Of a stretch of DNA of 64,000 bases, positions 43,266-52,973 are shown piece after piece; within the stretch, counting starts at the first letter, position 1, and the number at the start of each line of letters is the position of its first letter. The notes under the pieces were generated by a model. The model had not been told where the DNA came from. It saw only the letters and a list, made by a program, of their open reading frames with translations, and ran no database searches. Source of the stretch: Lentinula raphanica. Lineage: Eukaryota; Basidiomycota; Agaricomycetes; Agaricales; Omphalotaceae. The stretch covers positions 1,364,001 through 1,428,000 of the forward strand of contig JANVFP010000009.1 in assembly GCA_027919835.1 (NCBI GenBank), written 5' to 3'. A program made the position numbers and the translations under genes.

Positions 43266-45261
43266 TGGAATTTAAAGATAACTCAAATACACCGTCGGTA
43301 TCATCTGGCATGTCTACAAGCTCGAACTCCATGTTGTGAGTGGATAATCCTGGAGGTCCACCACTTCGCGAATCAGTCTTCACCGCGTTTCGCTTCGGGC
43401 AATCGCGAGAACGGTGGCCAGTCTCGCCACACTCAAAACACTTTCCCGCCGCCCGGTACTCGTTCTTTTGGGTTTTGGACAAATGAGACTTCGGTGTCTT
43501 CTCATGATTGACTTTCGCAGAATATGCACCACTCTTCTCGGATTTCTGGTCTTTAGCTCGTTCCGGCGTACGCTCAGTAATTGCAGGATTCCAACGCTTT
43601 GCAGAATTTCGCGAATCCTCAGGCTTTCTTTGAGAATCAAGTTTCCCATTTGGAGAACCAAAACGCCCTCCAGAACGCTCCTTATATCCATTAGAAGAGC
43701 TGCCTTCGAACGAGCCTCCTTTCTGACTGTTTGCATAGGTGAACTTGCCAACACCTTCGATAAGCTCAACCTTCTCTGCATCGTCAACAAGGTCCTCCAA
43801 GGAGCTCGTCTCAGGTGTGTGTCCCATACGCAATAGTCCTTTTGTGATCACTGAATCCAGACTATCCCACAGGAATATGACTTTATGGCGCTCGTCGAGC
43901 GTTCCAGTGGTATTACATAGGTCATTGAAGATTCCTACATGATTGCGTACACGGCGATTCTTTTGTTGCAAGGTCACAAGCTTTCGACGTTGCTCCGTAC
44001 GGAAATCAATAGGGAAAGCGAAGTCATAAAGCTTCTCGTAGAATCACTTCAAGGTCCAATCACCGGCATTGTCTCCACAAGTCCTCTCAAAGAAAGTATA
44101 AGCTTTCCCCTTCAAGAACCTAGAGGCAACTTCAACCTGACGATACTCGGGCACTTGGCCATCCTCGAGGTAAGCAATGATCTCGCGCATATTCCTCTGA
44201 AATGAACGGAGACTTGCAGTGCCATCATATATTTCAGTGGGCTTGAGTGGCTTGATTCTCATTCCTTTTGCCTTCGGAACTTCGTCAACATCCATCAGCT
44301 CAAAATTGCCAGGATTCCCGTCGGGATTAGGGTCATCGACTCTCGCAGTCTGCATTTGGTCGAACAATCTCCCAACGTGACTTGTAGGTGCAATAAGCTC
44401 AGAAGGCTGTCCTGGAAGCTTACGAGTGTCCTCATTTGAGGTCTTCGCTACACGTTCCTTGTCTTCAGTAGGTGTACTCGTCTGGAGATCCAGGTCAGCA
44501 TCGCTGATCCTTTTTTGCTCAAGAATCTTTGCTTTGAGCTCATCAATCTGGGCCTGATACTTGGCCCCAATTCGCTCAGATTCACAATGCTGCCATGCTT
44601 GAAACTCCTCAAACATGTCATGCATTTGAGCTCGACGTTCCGGCGAAGGCTCTTGTCTTTTGTGAGCTTCACGAAGACTATTCAGAATTTGTCCCTGGAT
44701 CTCGGGACTCACTTCATCGTGATCCAGGTCCATGGCTCCCCAATTTTGGGGATCCACACCTTTTCCTTTCCCTGATAATGGGCCAGCTTCCTGGCTTTCG
44801 GCCTCATCATCAAGAAGTTTTACGGACCCCTGGCAACGATCAATCATTTCGCGTTGAACATCAGTAAGGGTGGCTTCCGCCAGTCGAACGGTATGTTCTT
44901 GTTCAGAACTCAAAGAATTCTCATTTTTATGTACAATATTTTCATCTAGATATTCTAAAGGCTCGTCAGCCTGCGAATTCCCAGGGGCACCATTCCCTGT
45001 GGAATTGACCTGCCCTCCAGACATTCCACCAAATTGTGGAGCCTGTTCGACAGGGTTTTCTGCTGGTCCAGTTGACTCAGCATTGTCCGGCTCAGATAGC
45101 GCGGACTCGTAACCTTGCCCTTTCGGCGAAGGTCCTCTCTCGGACTCAATAGGAGTCAATGGAGATTCAGAACGAACATCAAGCTCACCATTTCCCTGGG
45201 AAACACCCGGAACAGCCGGGTCGCTTTGGGTTTGTCATGAACGTAAAATTCTTCGAGACAT
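43204..45261 (-). pseudogene. Retrotransposon A: Gag
   Basis: The likely start at 45261 gives MSRRILRS followed at once by TGA (45235-45237). The same frame then continues QTQSDPAVPGVSQGNGELDV through an acidic, glutamine-rich N-terminal half. The capsid-like part reads PLKPTEIYDGTASLRSFQRN, EVASRFLKGKAYTFFERT and, after another TGA (44044-44046), FYEKLYDFAFPIDFRTEQRR and KVIFLWDSLDSVITKGLLRM. The zinc knuckle is CFECGETGHRSRDC near 43430. The two TGA codons are the only breaks in ~2 kb. Confidence 0.85.
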
Positions 45262-45356
45262 TTTGATTCGATTCGACAGCTAGAGGCAATCTTCAGTTGA
45301 TCAGACTGAAGGGGTTCCGTCTAGCATAGGAAAACACAACAAGAATGTCAAAAATA

Positions 45357-45664
45357 TGTCACGGTAGCTTAGCGAACTAAGGTAGCGAGACACGAATAGA
45401 GATCGTTCTTTAAAACTTAGCTCTGATTCCCTTGAGAACCCGCAAGTGACAAGAATACGTTGTGGATTCAAGAGATTCGAAAAGAGGAAGAATCCTCGTA
45501 CAAGACGTGGTAGCTAAGTTTATATAGTCCATCAGATATCAAATAAGTATGGCCAGAGTTCTACTCGGCGTTGAGAGTCCATAGCGGCGAAGGATAAGAG
45601 TTCAGATGGAGCTCGGAAGCTCGGAAATGTCGGAAGGAAGGGATTAAGTGACTCGGTCGTGGCA
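45357..45664 (-). repeat. 5' LTR of retrotransposon A
   Basis: 308 bp, matching 20838-21145. It is followed at 45665-45669 by the target duplication CATTC. Confidence 0.93.
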
Positions 45665-45878
45665 CATTCGCTCCCTGTTCCCTTGTTGTTTTGGACCAGG
45701 GAATATGGAATTTCAAATGACGGCGGTTGGAGGTAATGAGGAAATCGTGAATTGTCCCTGTTTGAATTATGTGATGCGCTGGATTGAATTTGGATTGGGA
45801 AGGGACTGTCAGTTCTCCACCTGTAGCTGTAGGTTTTATGCATAACAAGTGGGCAAGTGCCTGAGGCCCGTTTTGCAT
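45665..45878 (-). pseudogene. Tyrosine recombinase, upstream fragment (continues at 20837)
   Basis: The frame reads QTGTIHDFLITSNRRHLKFH and IPWSKTTREQGANV, ending exactly at the CATTC duplication. It joins in frame to VIALSNITALCP at 20833. The IPW(S/T)KTTRE.GA block precedes the catalytic region in fungal tyrosine recombinases. The rest of the N-terminus is missing, replaced by the TIR element starting near 45870. Confidence 0.7.
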
Positions 45879-46346
45879 AACAGTGGGGCACTAATCCACT
45901 CAGTCAATAAATGAATATTTAAACTGAGATTAAGCACTGAATCAGGACCCTCCAATTGGGGTTAGCTATGCTAACCTCAACATTAGGGAGGGGTCTGATT
46001 CAGTGCCAAACATGAGCCAATAAGGATTAGGGGGTTAGGGTTGGGTTGGGTTAGGGTTAGGGTTAGGGTGGTTAGGGGTTGGGTTAGGGTTGGGTTAGGG
46101 GTTAGGGGTTGAGGATATATTGATAGACCTTAAAAAAAGACCCCCTATAGGGATGTCAGTTTTTTCCAAAAATGGATATTTCAAGAGATACAATTAATTC
46201 TTTTTTTCAAAAATATTGAAAAATGTTCTTGCCTATATGTTATACATTACATGTTGCCCAAGTTGTTATGCATTACATCCACTGCTATAGTGAGCTATAG
46301 TGAGGCTTATTGAGTGGTCAGCAACTGCCCCGCTGTTATGCAAAAC
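45870..46346. mobile_element. TIR element with GTTTTGCATAACA ends, containing telomere-like repeats
   Basis: The left end GTTTTGCATAACAGTGGGGC (45870) faces the right end GCCCCGCTGTTATGCAAAAC (ending 46346). An inner, similar pair (GCATAACAAGTGGGCAA at ~45840 and its near reverse complement at ~46250) suggests two nested or duplicated ends. It is ~480 bp with no coding capacity. Foldback element P3 starts at the very next base. Confidence 0.6.
46026..46108 (+). repeat. Interstitial telomere-like TTAGGG repeat block
   Basis: About 80 bp of TTAGGG units with variants (GGTTGGG, TTAGGGG, GGTGG). TTAGGG is the telomere repeat of most filamentous fungi, including agaricomycetes. The variants and the position inside a transposon-rich region mean it is not a chromosome end. 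Confidence 0.85.
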
Positions 46347-48377
46347 CAGCTGAAGCTGTAAAGTCTCCGTGAAGTAGTCTGATAAGTCTCCACCACAGCT
46401 TCGCAAAGTAACAGGACTCGCTCTCAAAGCTCAACAAACCCTTCCGGGTAGGCCAGTAGAGCTCCGGGGAGTGCTCGGCTATTTAGTATATTTAATAATA
46501 TTTAATAATTCTTTTATTATTTAATAAATATATTATAATAAATTTACTTTGCAAAGCTGTACTGCACTTTGCAAAGTGACTATGTTTACAGCAATTATGA
46601 AATCAGGTAAATTAGGGTTAGATCATTATGTCATTGATTTCCTTTTTGGGTTATAATATTTTTAGTAGAAAAAAGTATAGAATGATATTATTGATCTTGA
46701 GGTGCTAAAACATGATAGAGGAAACCAAAAATAGCTACAATGAGGTATTGGCTACCTCAGGCACATTGAAACTGCCTAAAAAGGAAATTGGTCCAAAAAT
46801 AGAACTTAATCTCATCAGATAGCAAAAAATCATAAAAAATACTCAAAAAATTCAGGGTTGCCTCGTTGGCCCTGAAAATGCAAAATAAAAAAAATATGTG
46901 ACAAGTGTAAAAAATGTTATCACTCCAAATCATACTAAATCTAGGTATATATGATGTACATGCTATTTTTAGCACACCCAGTACCCTCAGACACTTAGAA
47001 TGGCTTATATCATTCAATTTATCAAACTTAACACACTTGACAATGAAAAAACTCAGAACAGTAGTAATGTATATTATACTCAATACACTTAACACACTCA
47101 ACAATGAAAAACCTCAAAACAGTGTTCATGTGTGTTATACTTAAAACTCATAATATACTTAACAATGAAAAGTCTCAGAACAATACTAATGTATATCATA
47201 CTCAACACACTTCACAATAAAAAAACTTGGAACAGTGCTCATGTGTGTTATACTTAATACACTTCATCAATCAATATAACACACTTCACAATCAAAAACT
47301 TGGAGTAGTGTAATCACTCATTATACTTATCACACTGCACACACTTCATCAGTAAGTATAACACACCTATAATGGGACATTGTTATACTAAAACACACAT
47401 ATAACAACGAGTTTTGGGCGCTTATTTAGTGTTTTTGAATCGAAAATCATTGATAACACACTCAATAATTTTTATGTAGGCTTTATATTGTGTTAGAATG
47501 TTGTTTATATCATAATCTCCTAGATAAAATTTGAAGACCCAAAAAATACAGCCTATAAAGCTGGATATATGATGATCTTTTATGATTTTAAAATTTATAC
47601 TGTTTTGTATAAATCACAGTGCATACATCCATGTTATGAAGTCAAACTCCTTCAGGGCAATGAAAGGAGACATTCTACAACCTATTCTATGCTTACTCTA
47701 TGTCATAAAGCCAAGAGACTTACAATGGGAATCATTGAGTATGACATCTGTAGTTACATGCAAGTATACATATCATCAATATACATATCACCAATATACA
47801 TGAAATATGTAGATGTATATTACAGAGTTCAATGGTCATGGTGAGTATCTGGATCATGTTCATACACTGTTAGTAGACTGTAGGAGTGCTCTCCCCATGA
47901 GACAGCTTTGGTATCTATGCAATACATTGACATATGTATTGTCATTTACCTAAAACACTGTTAAATCATAAAAGATCATGATATAGCCATCCCTACAGGC
48001 TGTAATTTTGAGTTCTCCGAATTGTATCTAGGGGAGTATGATGTATACAACATCGTGACACAACAGAAAGTCCTCACAAAAATAATTGAGTTAGGTATTA
48101 ATGAATTTTGACTCAAAAACCTCAAATAAGCGCCCATAAGCGCCCAAAACTTGTTGTTATATGTGTGTTATAGTATAACAATGTCCTATTAAAGGTATGT
48201 TATTCTGACTGATGAAGTGTGTTCAGTGTGATACGTGTTATGAGTGATTATACTACTCTGATTTTTTATTGTTAAGTGTGTTATATTGATTGATGAAGTG
48301 TATCAAGTATAATACACATGAGCACTGTTCCGACTTTTTTCATTGTAAAGTGTGTTGCGCATGATATACATTAGTAT

Positions 48378-50744
48378 TAGTGTTTCTTTTGGGTGGGCCG
48401 GGTTCAGCCGGGTTCTGGGTCGGGTGCTAGTCTCGGGTCAGGTCGGCTCCAGTACTTAGGACCCGGCACCCGATCGGCAAACCCGGCACGCCCAATCAGC
48501 ATCCTGGCCCTCGCAATGTTTTACATACTTCAACATGATACAAATATATATTATTACTAAACGTATTGAGGAAATACAAAGCTTTTCAGTTCTACTTACT
48601 GACAATGGGTAAACGAATAGCAGCACCGTCAGGCTCTGGCACAGCAAAAAAAAGACAAAAGAAAAGTATTTTGACACATCAGGAAAAATGTTCCTGGCTC
48701 TGAAGTCTTCTGAGACACCCCCCCAAAGCCTGGAGACACCAGAGATTTTGAAAGCACTTTGAGTTTCTCCAGGCATCCTCAAAGTGCTTTCAGATTCTCT
48801 AGAGCACTTCAAAGATCTCAGGGCTTTTGGGGGTGTCTCTAGAGTCTTTGGAGCTGAGGTATTTTTCCTGATGCATAAACCACAGAACTGACCACATACT
48901 GGCAGTCAACCCAATGTCAAGCCAAAAGAATTAGACCCGACAACCGTCAAGGTCGGGTACCTGGCACCCGACACCTAGGGTACGGGTGCTGGCCGGGTGC
49001 TGGGTTGGGCTGGCTCCGAGGACACCCGACCCAATAATACGCCCATTTTGCGTGCAGGCATGCAATGGCCTAATTCTAACGATTGGAGCCTTGTAGAGTA
49101 CTAAAGAACTGTAGTGAGTCCGAGCTGATAGTCAAACTTGTATCATGTTAATGCCAGGACGTCAGATCCAGACAGGAAAACACATCCTGACGAATAATAA
49201 GAGTTAACACTCGAGTCCCTTGGTCAGGGAGTCCTTCAAGACAAAGCCACCTCTGATATGAGCTATCAAGGGATTATCAACTTAGTTTTCAACGCCTAAC
49301 GGCCAACTGAGTATGATACTGCACTGAGACGAGCTTAGAACCAATAGATCTATTCGTATTACCATTGGGGATGGATTATCCAAGGCCCAGACTCAACAGA
49401 TCTGTTCACTTAGATCGAGTTTTGGGATGGATCAGGTCGCAGGAATGTGACTAAACGGAGAAACAACCAAAGTGTAGCATCCCAGTTACATGTGGACGTT
49501 TCCTAAATGGGAGATAGACACCTGAGATGTACAGCTTTGACCAGGAGTGTTGCAAGGGTAGATCTTTCGACTTCACCATTGTCAAACCTCTGGATCTATT
49601 CGATATATGCATATCGTTGGAAAGCTAGAAGCCAAATGAACCTATTGGGACAGGTTTCCCCCCTTTATATGTACTCCCATTCAGTTGGAGAGGCATACAA
49701 CCGTCCACATAGCGGAATCAAATGAGGAAACGTTTGAGTTACCTGTGCAGGAGCTTATCCATGCCCTTTAACCACCAGCATGTGGATGGACGCACAGACC
49801 AGGTCCGGATTCAAAGGTCAGGCAACTAGATCTCGACGAAGGACCACCAGAAATGGACATTTTTACTTGTTTTCATCCTTTTACTCTCTGTTTCTCTGGT
49901 GTTTGTATCGTTTCTTGTCCTATCTTTCCTTATTTGTATCAGATCTCGGACTCTATTCTCTCAAATCTATAGATCTATTCCATAAAATAGTAAATTGGCT
50001 ACAGATCTATTCGTAGAAGTACTTAAGGACGTAGCCTACAAAATATATTCAGGTTTTGTGCCCAGTTTCTCTGACTAGCTAACCTTTGCTCTCATACGTG
50101 AGGAGTAAAGGCTTTGTAAGCCGGGCGGTCTTCGAAAGTGGTTGTGATATTCTCATCTCGTTAGGCCCGATATCTTGTCAGTTGATAAAGTCTCAGCTAG
50201 ATTTGAATCGAAGGTAGACTCCTATCGTGGAGATACAGAGGGCTTGGTTCTCGGTTGTTCCAAGTGAGCGTTCAGAGTTTCGGTGGCTCTGTTCAAGCAG
50301 ACGTGTGGTGATCGGTGATCCATACGAGCTGTGAAGGTTTCCTGTGATCGGTGATCAGTAGATCTTCAACCTGGTTCTGATAGTATTTGTGTGGTCATAA
50401 AGTCTGATCTATACGAGTTCTTTCGTTCCTTGTAAACCCTTTGAGTGGATCACTCACCCCCTTCGAGTCCAGATCAAAAGATCTGTACTTCCGTGTCACT
50501 TCGCTCTGTTGACCTGTATTGCAGATCCAGTAGATCTTTTAAGACTACCAGTTCGTTCTAAGGTATAAGATCGTGCGGAATCTCTGACAACGCCCCACAC
50601 CTTGCTTAAATACATTGACAAACGACATAAGAAGTATATTGGTGATCAGTGTTCAGTGATAAAGTCACTAGGTCATTAGATCTATCCAACGAAGCATTAA
50701 ATTGCACCCTTCATATCCTCGTTACCAACCCAAAAGAAACACTA
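48378..50744. mobile_element. Non-autonomous hAT element in the right arm of P3
   Basis: It begins TAGTGTTTCTTTTGGG and ends with the exact reverse complement CCCAAAAGAAACACTA. The flanking 8-bp duplication is ATTAGTAT (48370-48377 and 50745-50752). Sub-terminal CGGGT-rich repeats (48400-48490 and 48930-49045) resemble those of the 52974 hAT. It contains MITE copy 2 and ~1.7 kb of non-coding DNA rich in AGATCTATTC-like words. No transposase is seen. Confidence 0.9.
48677..48873. mobile_element. CATCAGG-family MITE, copy 2
   Basis: 197 bp, from CATCAGGAAAAATGTTCC to GGTATTTTTCCTGATG, with sub-terminal GAGACACCCCCCCAAAG and the reverse at the other end. It is nearly identical to copy 6 at 58031-58227. 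Confidence 0.85.
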
Positions 50745-50848
50745 ATTAGTATTGCTCTGAGACTTTTCATTGTTAAGTGTATTATGTGTTTGAACTTGAA
50801 GTATAACACACATGAACACTTTTTTGAGGGTTTTCATTGTTGAGTGTG

Positions 50849-51545
50849 TTAAGGAGTAGTAGGACGAGGAACCTGAGGACCTTGAACAGCAACTGGGAGT
50901 TGGTACTGGTCTGCAGGATGGATAGGACCTTCAGGAACAGGAACAGGGGCCACTCTGCACATTGATCAACAAGAATGTTCAAGTCGCCAGAATATCACTC
51001 ACTTAAAGAAGGGGTGCCCCACTAAGTCATCCACTGAAGGATACCTCTGTTTGGATACCCTCTCTGCCAATTTACGATCAGTCCTGGTGACACTGCTAAG
51101 TCCAACAATGGAGAGGTGAGCAGAATCGAGATGGAAACGTTCAAGTTCGATGTTGGAGACCATCTCCTCAATGCAGTAAGAAGCAGCCACAAGGTTGGCA
51201 TTGTTGGTGTTGGTGCTCAGATGACGCATATGGAAGGCCTCTCCAGACAGGAAGCCAAGATGGGACTGAATCATGGTGGAATACAAGGTAGATGCATCCG
51301 CCTGGGCCATTGAACAATGACTATAGGCAGCTAGTTGACTAGCTTGCTGATCCAAGACAGCCCTCTTGGCCTGAGAAGTCTTCAAGGCTACCAGATTCGA
51401 ATCAGGAATAGAGGAAGAAACCAAAAGTTCACAAAGTACACACCCATCAAGCATTGAAAGGCCAATTTCTCTGCACGTCTATGCCTCCTCACAGCATCTT
51501 TCCACTTGTCTTCATAGAATCGGGCCCTTTGGGCTTGCAGGACCG
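50849..51545 (-). pseudogene. C-terminal fragment of an unidentified spliced gene
   Basis: Three exons join in frame: ~51545-51444, 51387-51003 and 50954-50849. The introns are 56 bp (GTGTGT..GGTAG) and 48 bp (GTGAGT..TGCAG). They give LQAQRARFYEDKWKDAVRRH, then LKTSQAKRAVLDQQASQLAA and SNIELERFHLDSAHLSIVGL, ending VAVQGPQVPRPTTP. The 5' side is cut off by the MITE at 51551. The stop codon (50849-50851) is formed right at the junction with the truncated foldback arm, so the natural C-terminus may be lost as well. The family is not recognised. Intact splice sites suggest it was a normal gene or a captured gene piece. Confidence 0.55.
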
Positions 51546-51550
51546 AATAT

Positions 51551-52972
51551 CATCAGCAAAAATGTTCTGTGCTCAGGGCTACCCAACATAGATCTCAAAG
51601 AATTCCAGGTTGCCTGGGGTCTCTAGAGTCTTCAGTGTCTTTGGTGTCTCCTGAGACACCCCCCAAAATCTAAAGCCTTCAGAGTTCCTTGAATGTCTTT
51701 CAAAATCTCTGAATTTCTTTGGATATCTTTGGGCATCTTTGAATATCTTTAAAAATCTTTGAATATGTTTGAGAATCTCTGAGAGTCTTCCAGAGATATT
51801 TAGATATCTTTCAAAGATTTTTCAAAGCTCTCTAATGAGTTCAAATGATTCAAAAACTTATTCAATCACTTTTACTTCACCATATGATATTCTATCTATT
51901 CCTCTTATATTGACTATATCTACTAACACCTATATATTATGATATACTGTATTTGAACTTGATAACTATTAATTTTGGAACACATTGTGATTATATGTAT
52001 CATAATATATTATTACAACCATTATATATATATAATGTTAACAAATATAATAGATAACAATGTATATAGTATATGTTATTATAGCTATATTCAGATTTTG
52101 ACCTGGTGAAGTTCTTTTTGATTGTACACAGTCCACAGTGGCAGGTCATGTGACCACCTATATTATTGACAACAGTGAGTTATAATATTTTAACTGATAT
52201 CTACACTGTATTACTACACTATACTATCTTTTAGATGTTAAGATGCAATAGTATCTTATTTCATATTCAATATCTCAAATTTCAAATTTTTGAAAATACT
52301 CAAACATCAGGAAAAATATTTCCATCTCTAGAGTCCCTAGAGATACCCCCAATTCCTAGGCTGCTCAGAGATTTTTGTGAGCTTTGAAAGATAAAAAAAC
52401 ATCCTAGAGATCCTGAAAGATCCTGAAAGCATCTGAAAGCACCAGAAAGCACTAGAAAGCACCCAGAGAACTTTTAGAAGCCTCAAAGAACTCAGATACT
52501 CTAGGCTCTCTGAGACTACCTAGGAATTGGGGGGTATCTCTGGGGACTCTAGAGATGAGAATATTTTTCCTGATGAAGTCTTCAGAGAAGCTTAAATATC
52601 TTTCAAAGATGTTCAAAGATATTGAAAGATATTCAAAGATTCCTTCAAAGATATTCAGAGAACATGAAAAATCTCAAGAAATCTTCAGAATATTGGAAAA
52701 AACTTAGGCAGCTCAGAGTATCCAAGCTCTCTAGAGTATCGGAAGAGCTCAGGTTATTCCCAAAAACCTGGAGCATTTTGAGGATCTCTGAGTTACCTTT
52801 GAACAACTCAGAATCAATTCTAAAGAATTTTAAGAAAACCAAATTTTGAGCCCTTTTCCCAAAGAGTTCTGAGAGTCTAGATACTTTAAACTATTTGAAA
52901 GACTTTAGAATTTTGGGGAAATCTTTGGTGTCTTTGAAAGACTTCTGGTCAGGGGTATTTTTCCTGACACTG
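51551..52972. mobile_element. CATCAGG-family element, long copy 4, with copy 3 nested inside
   Basis: The left end is CATCAGCAAAAATGTTC with GAGACACCCCCCAAAATC ~100 bp in. The probable right end is GGGGTATTTTTCCTGAC at ~52966, preceded by a matching AATTTTGGGGAAATC. The interior is AT-rich and full of degenerate TCTTTGAAAGAT words, with the separate MITE 52305-52575 inside. The pairing of these two ends is by eye and less certain than for the short copies. Confidence 0.5.
52305..52575. mobile_element. CATCAGG-family MITE, copy 3
   Basis: 271 bp, from CATCAGGAAAAATATTTCC to GAATATTTTTCCTGATG. The arms share CTCTAGAGTCCCTAGAGATA and CCCCCAATTCCTAGG with their reverse complements. The core is AAAGCACC-type tandem words. 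Confidence 0.8.
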
Positions 52973-52973
52973 C

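Larger units (their letters stand above)
20838..45664 (-). mobile_element. LTR retrotransposon A (Ty3/gypsy, minus strand), defective, with nested insertions
   Basis: Two 308-bp direct repeats (20838-21145 and 45357-45664) differ at about five positions. They begin TGTCACGG and end GTGGCA, and are flanked by the 5-bp duplication CATTC (20833-20837 and 45665-45669). The coding order gag, protease, RT, RNase H, integrase, chromodomain-like runs on the minus strand, so the 5' LTR is the right-hand one. Three large insertions interrupt it: 22027-30714, 32653-37054 and 38943-41915. Removing these and one copy of each duplication leaves about 8.7 kb, a normal Ty3/gypsy size. A purine-rich GGGAGGG on the minus strand adjoins the 3' LTR at ~21150. 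Reading frames carry five in-frame TGA codons and at least two frameshifts, so the copy cannot be autonomous. Confidence 0.93.
46347..50850. mobile_element. Foldback element P3, interrupted by a hAT and truncated on the right
   Basis: The left end CAGCTGAAGCTGTAAAGTC matches the P2 terminus. The arm continues through the tandem AACACACTTAACAATGAA units. The loop at ~47620-47920 resembles P1 (same orientation). The right arm runs to 48377, is broken by the hAT at 48378-50744, resumes at 50745 and stops at ~50850 without the outer ~750 bp. It is more diverged than P1, P2 and P4, so probably older. Confidence 0.82.

Noticed and set aside
46026..46108. Considered a true chromosome end
   Set aside because: Short, degenerate, and followed by 18 kb of further sequence.
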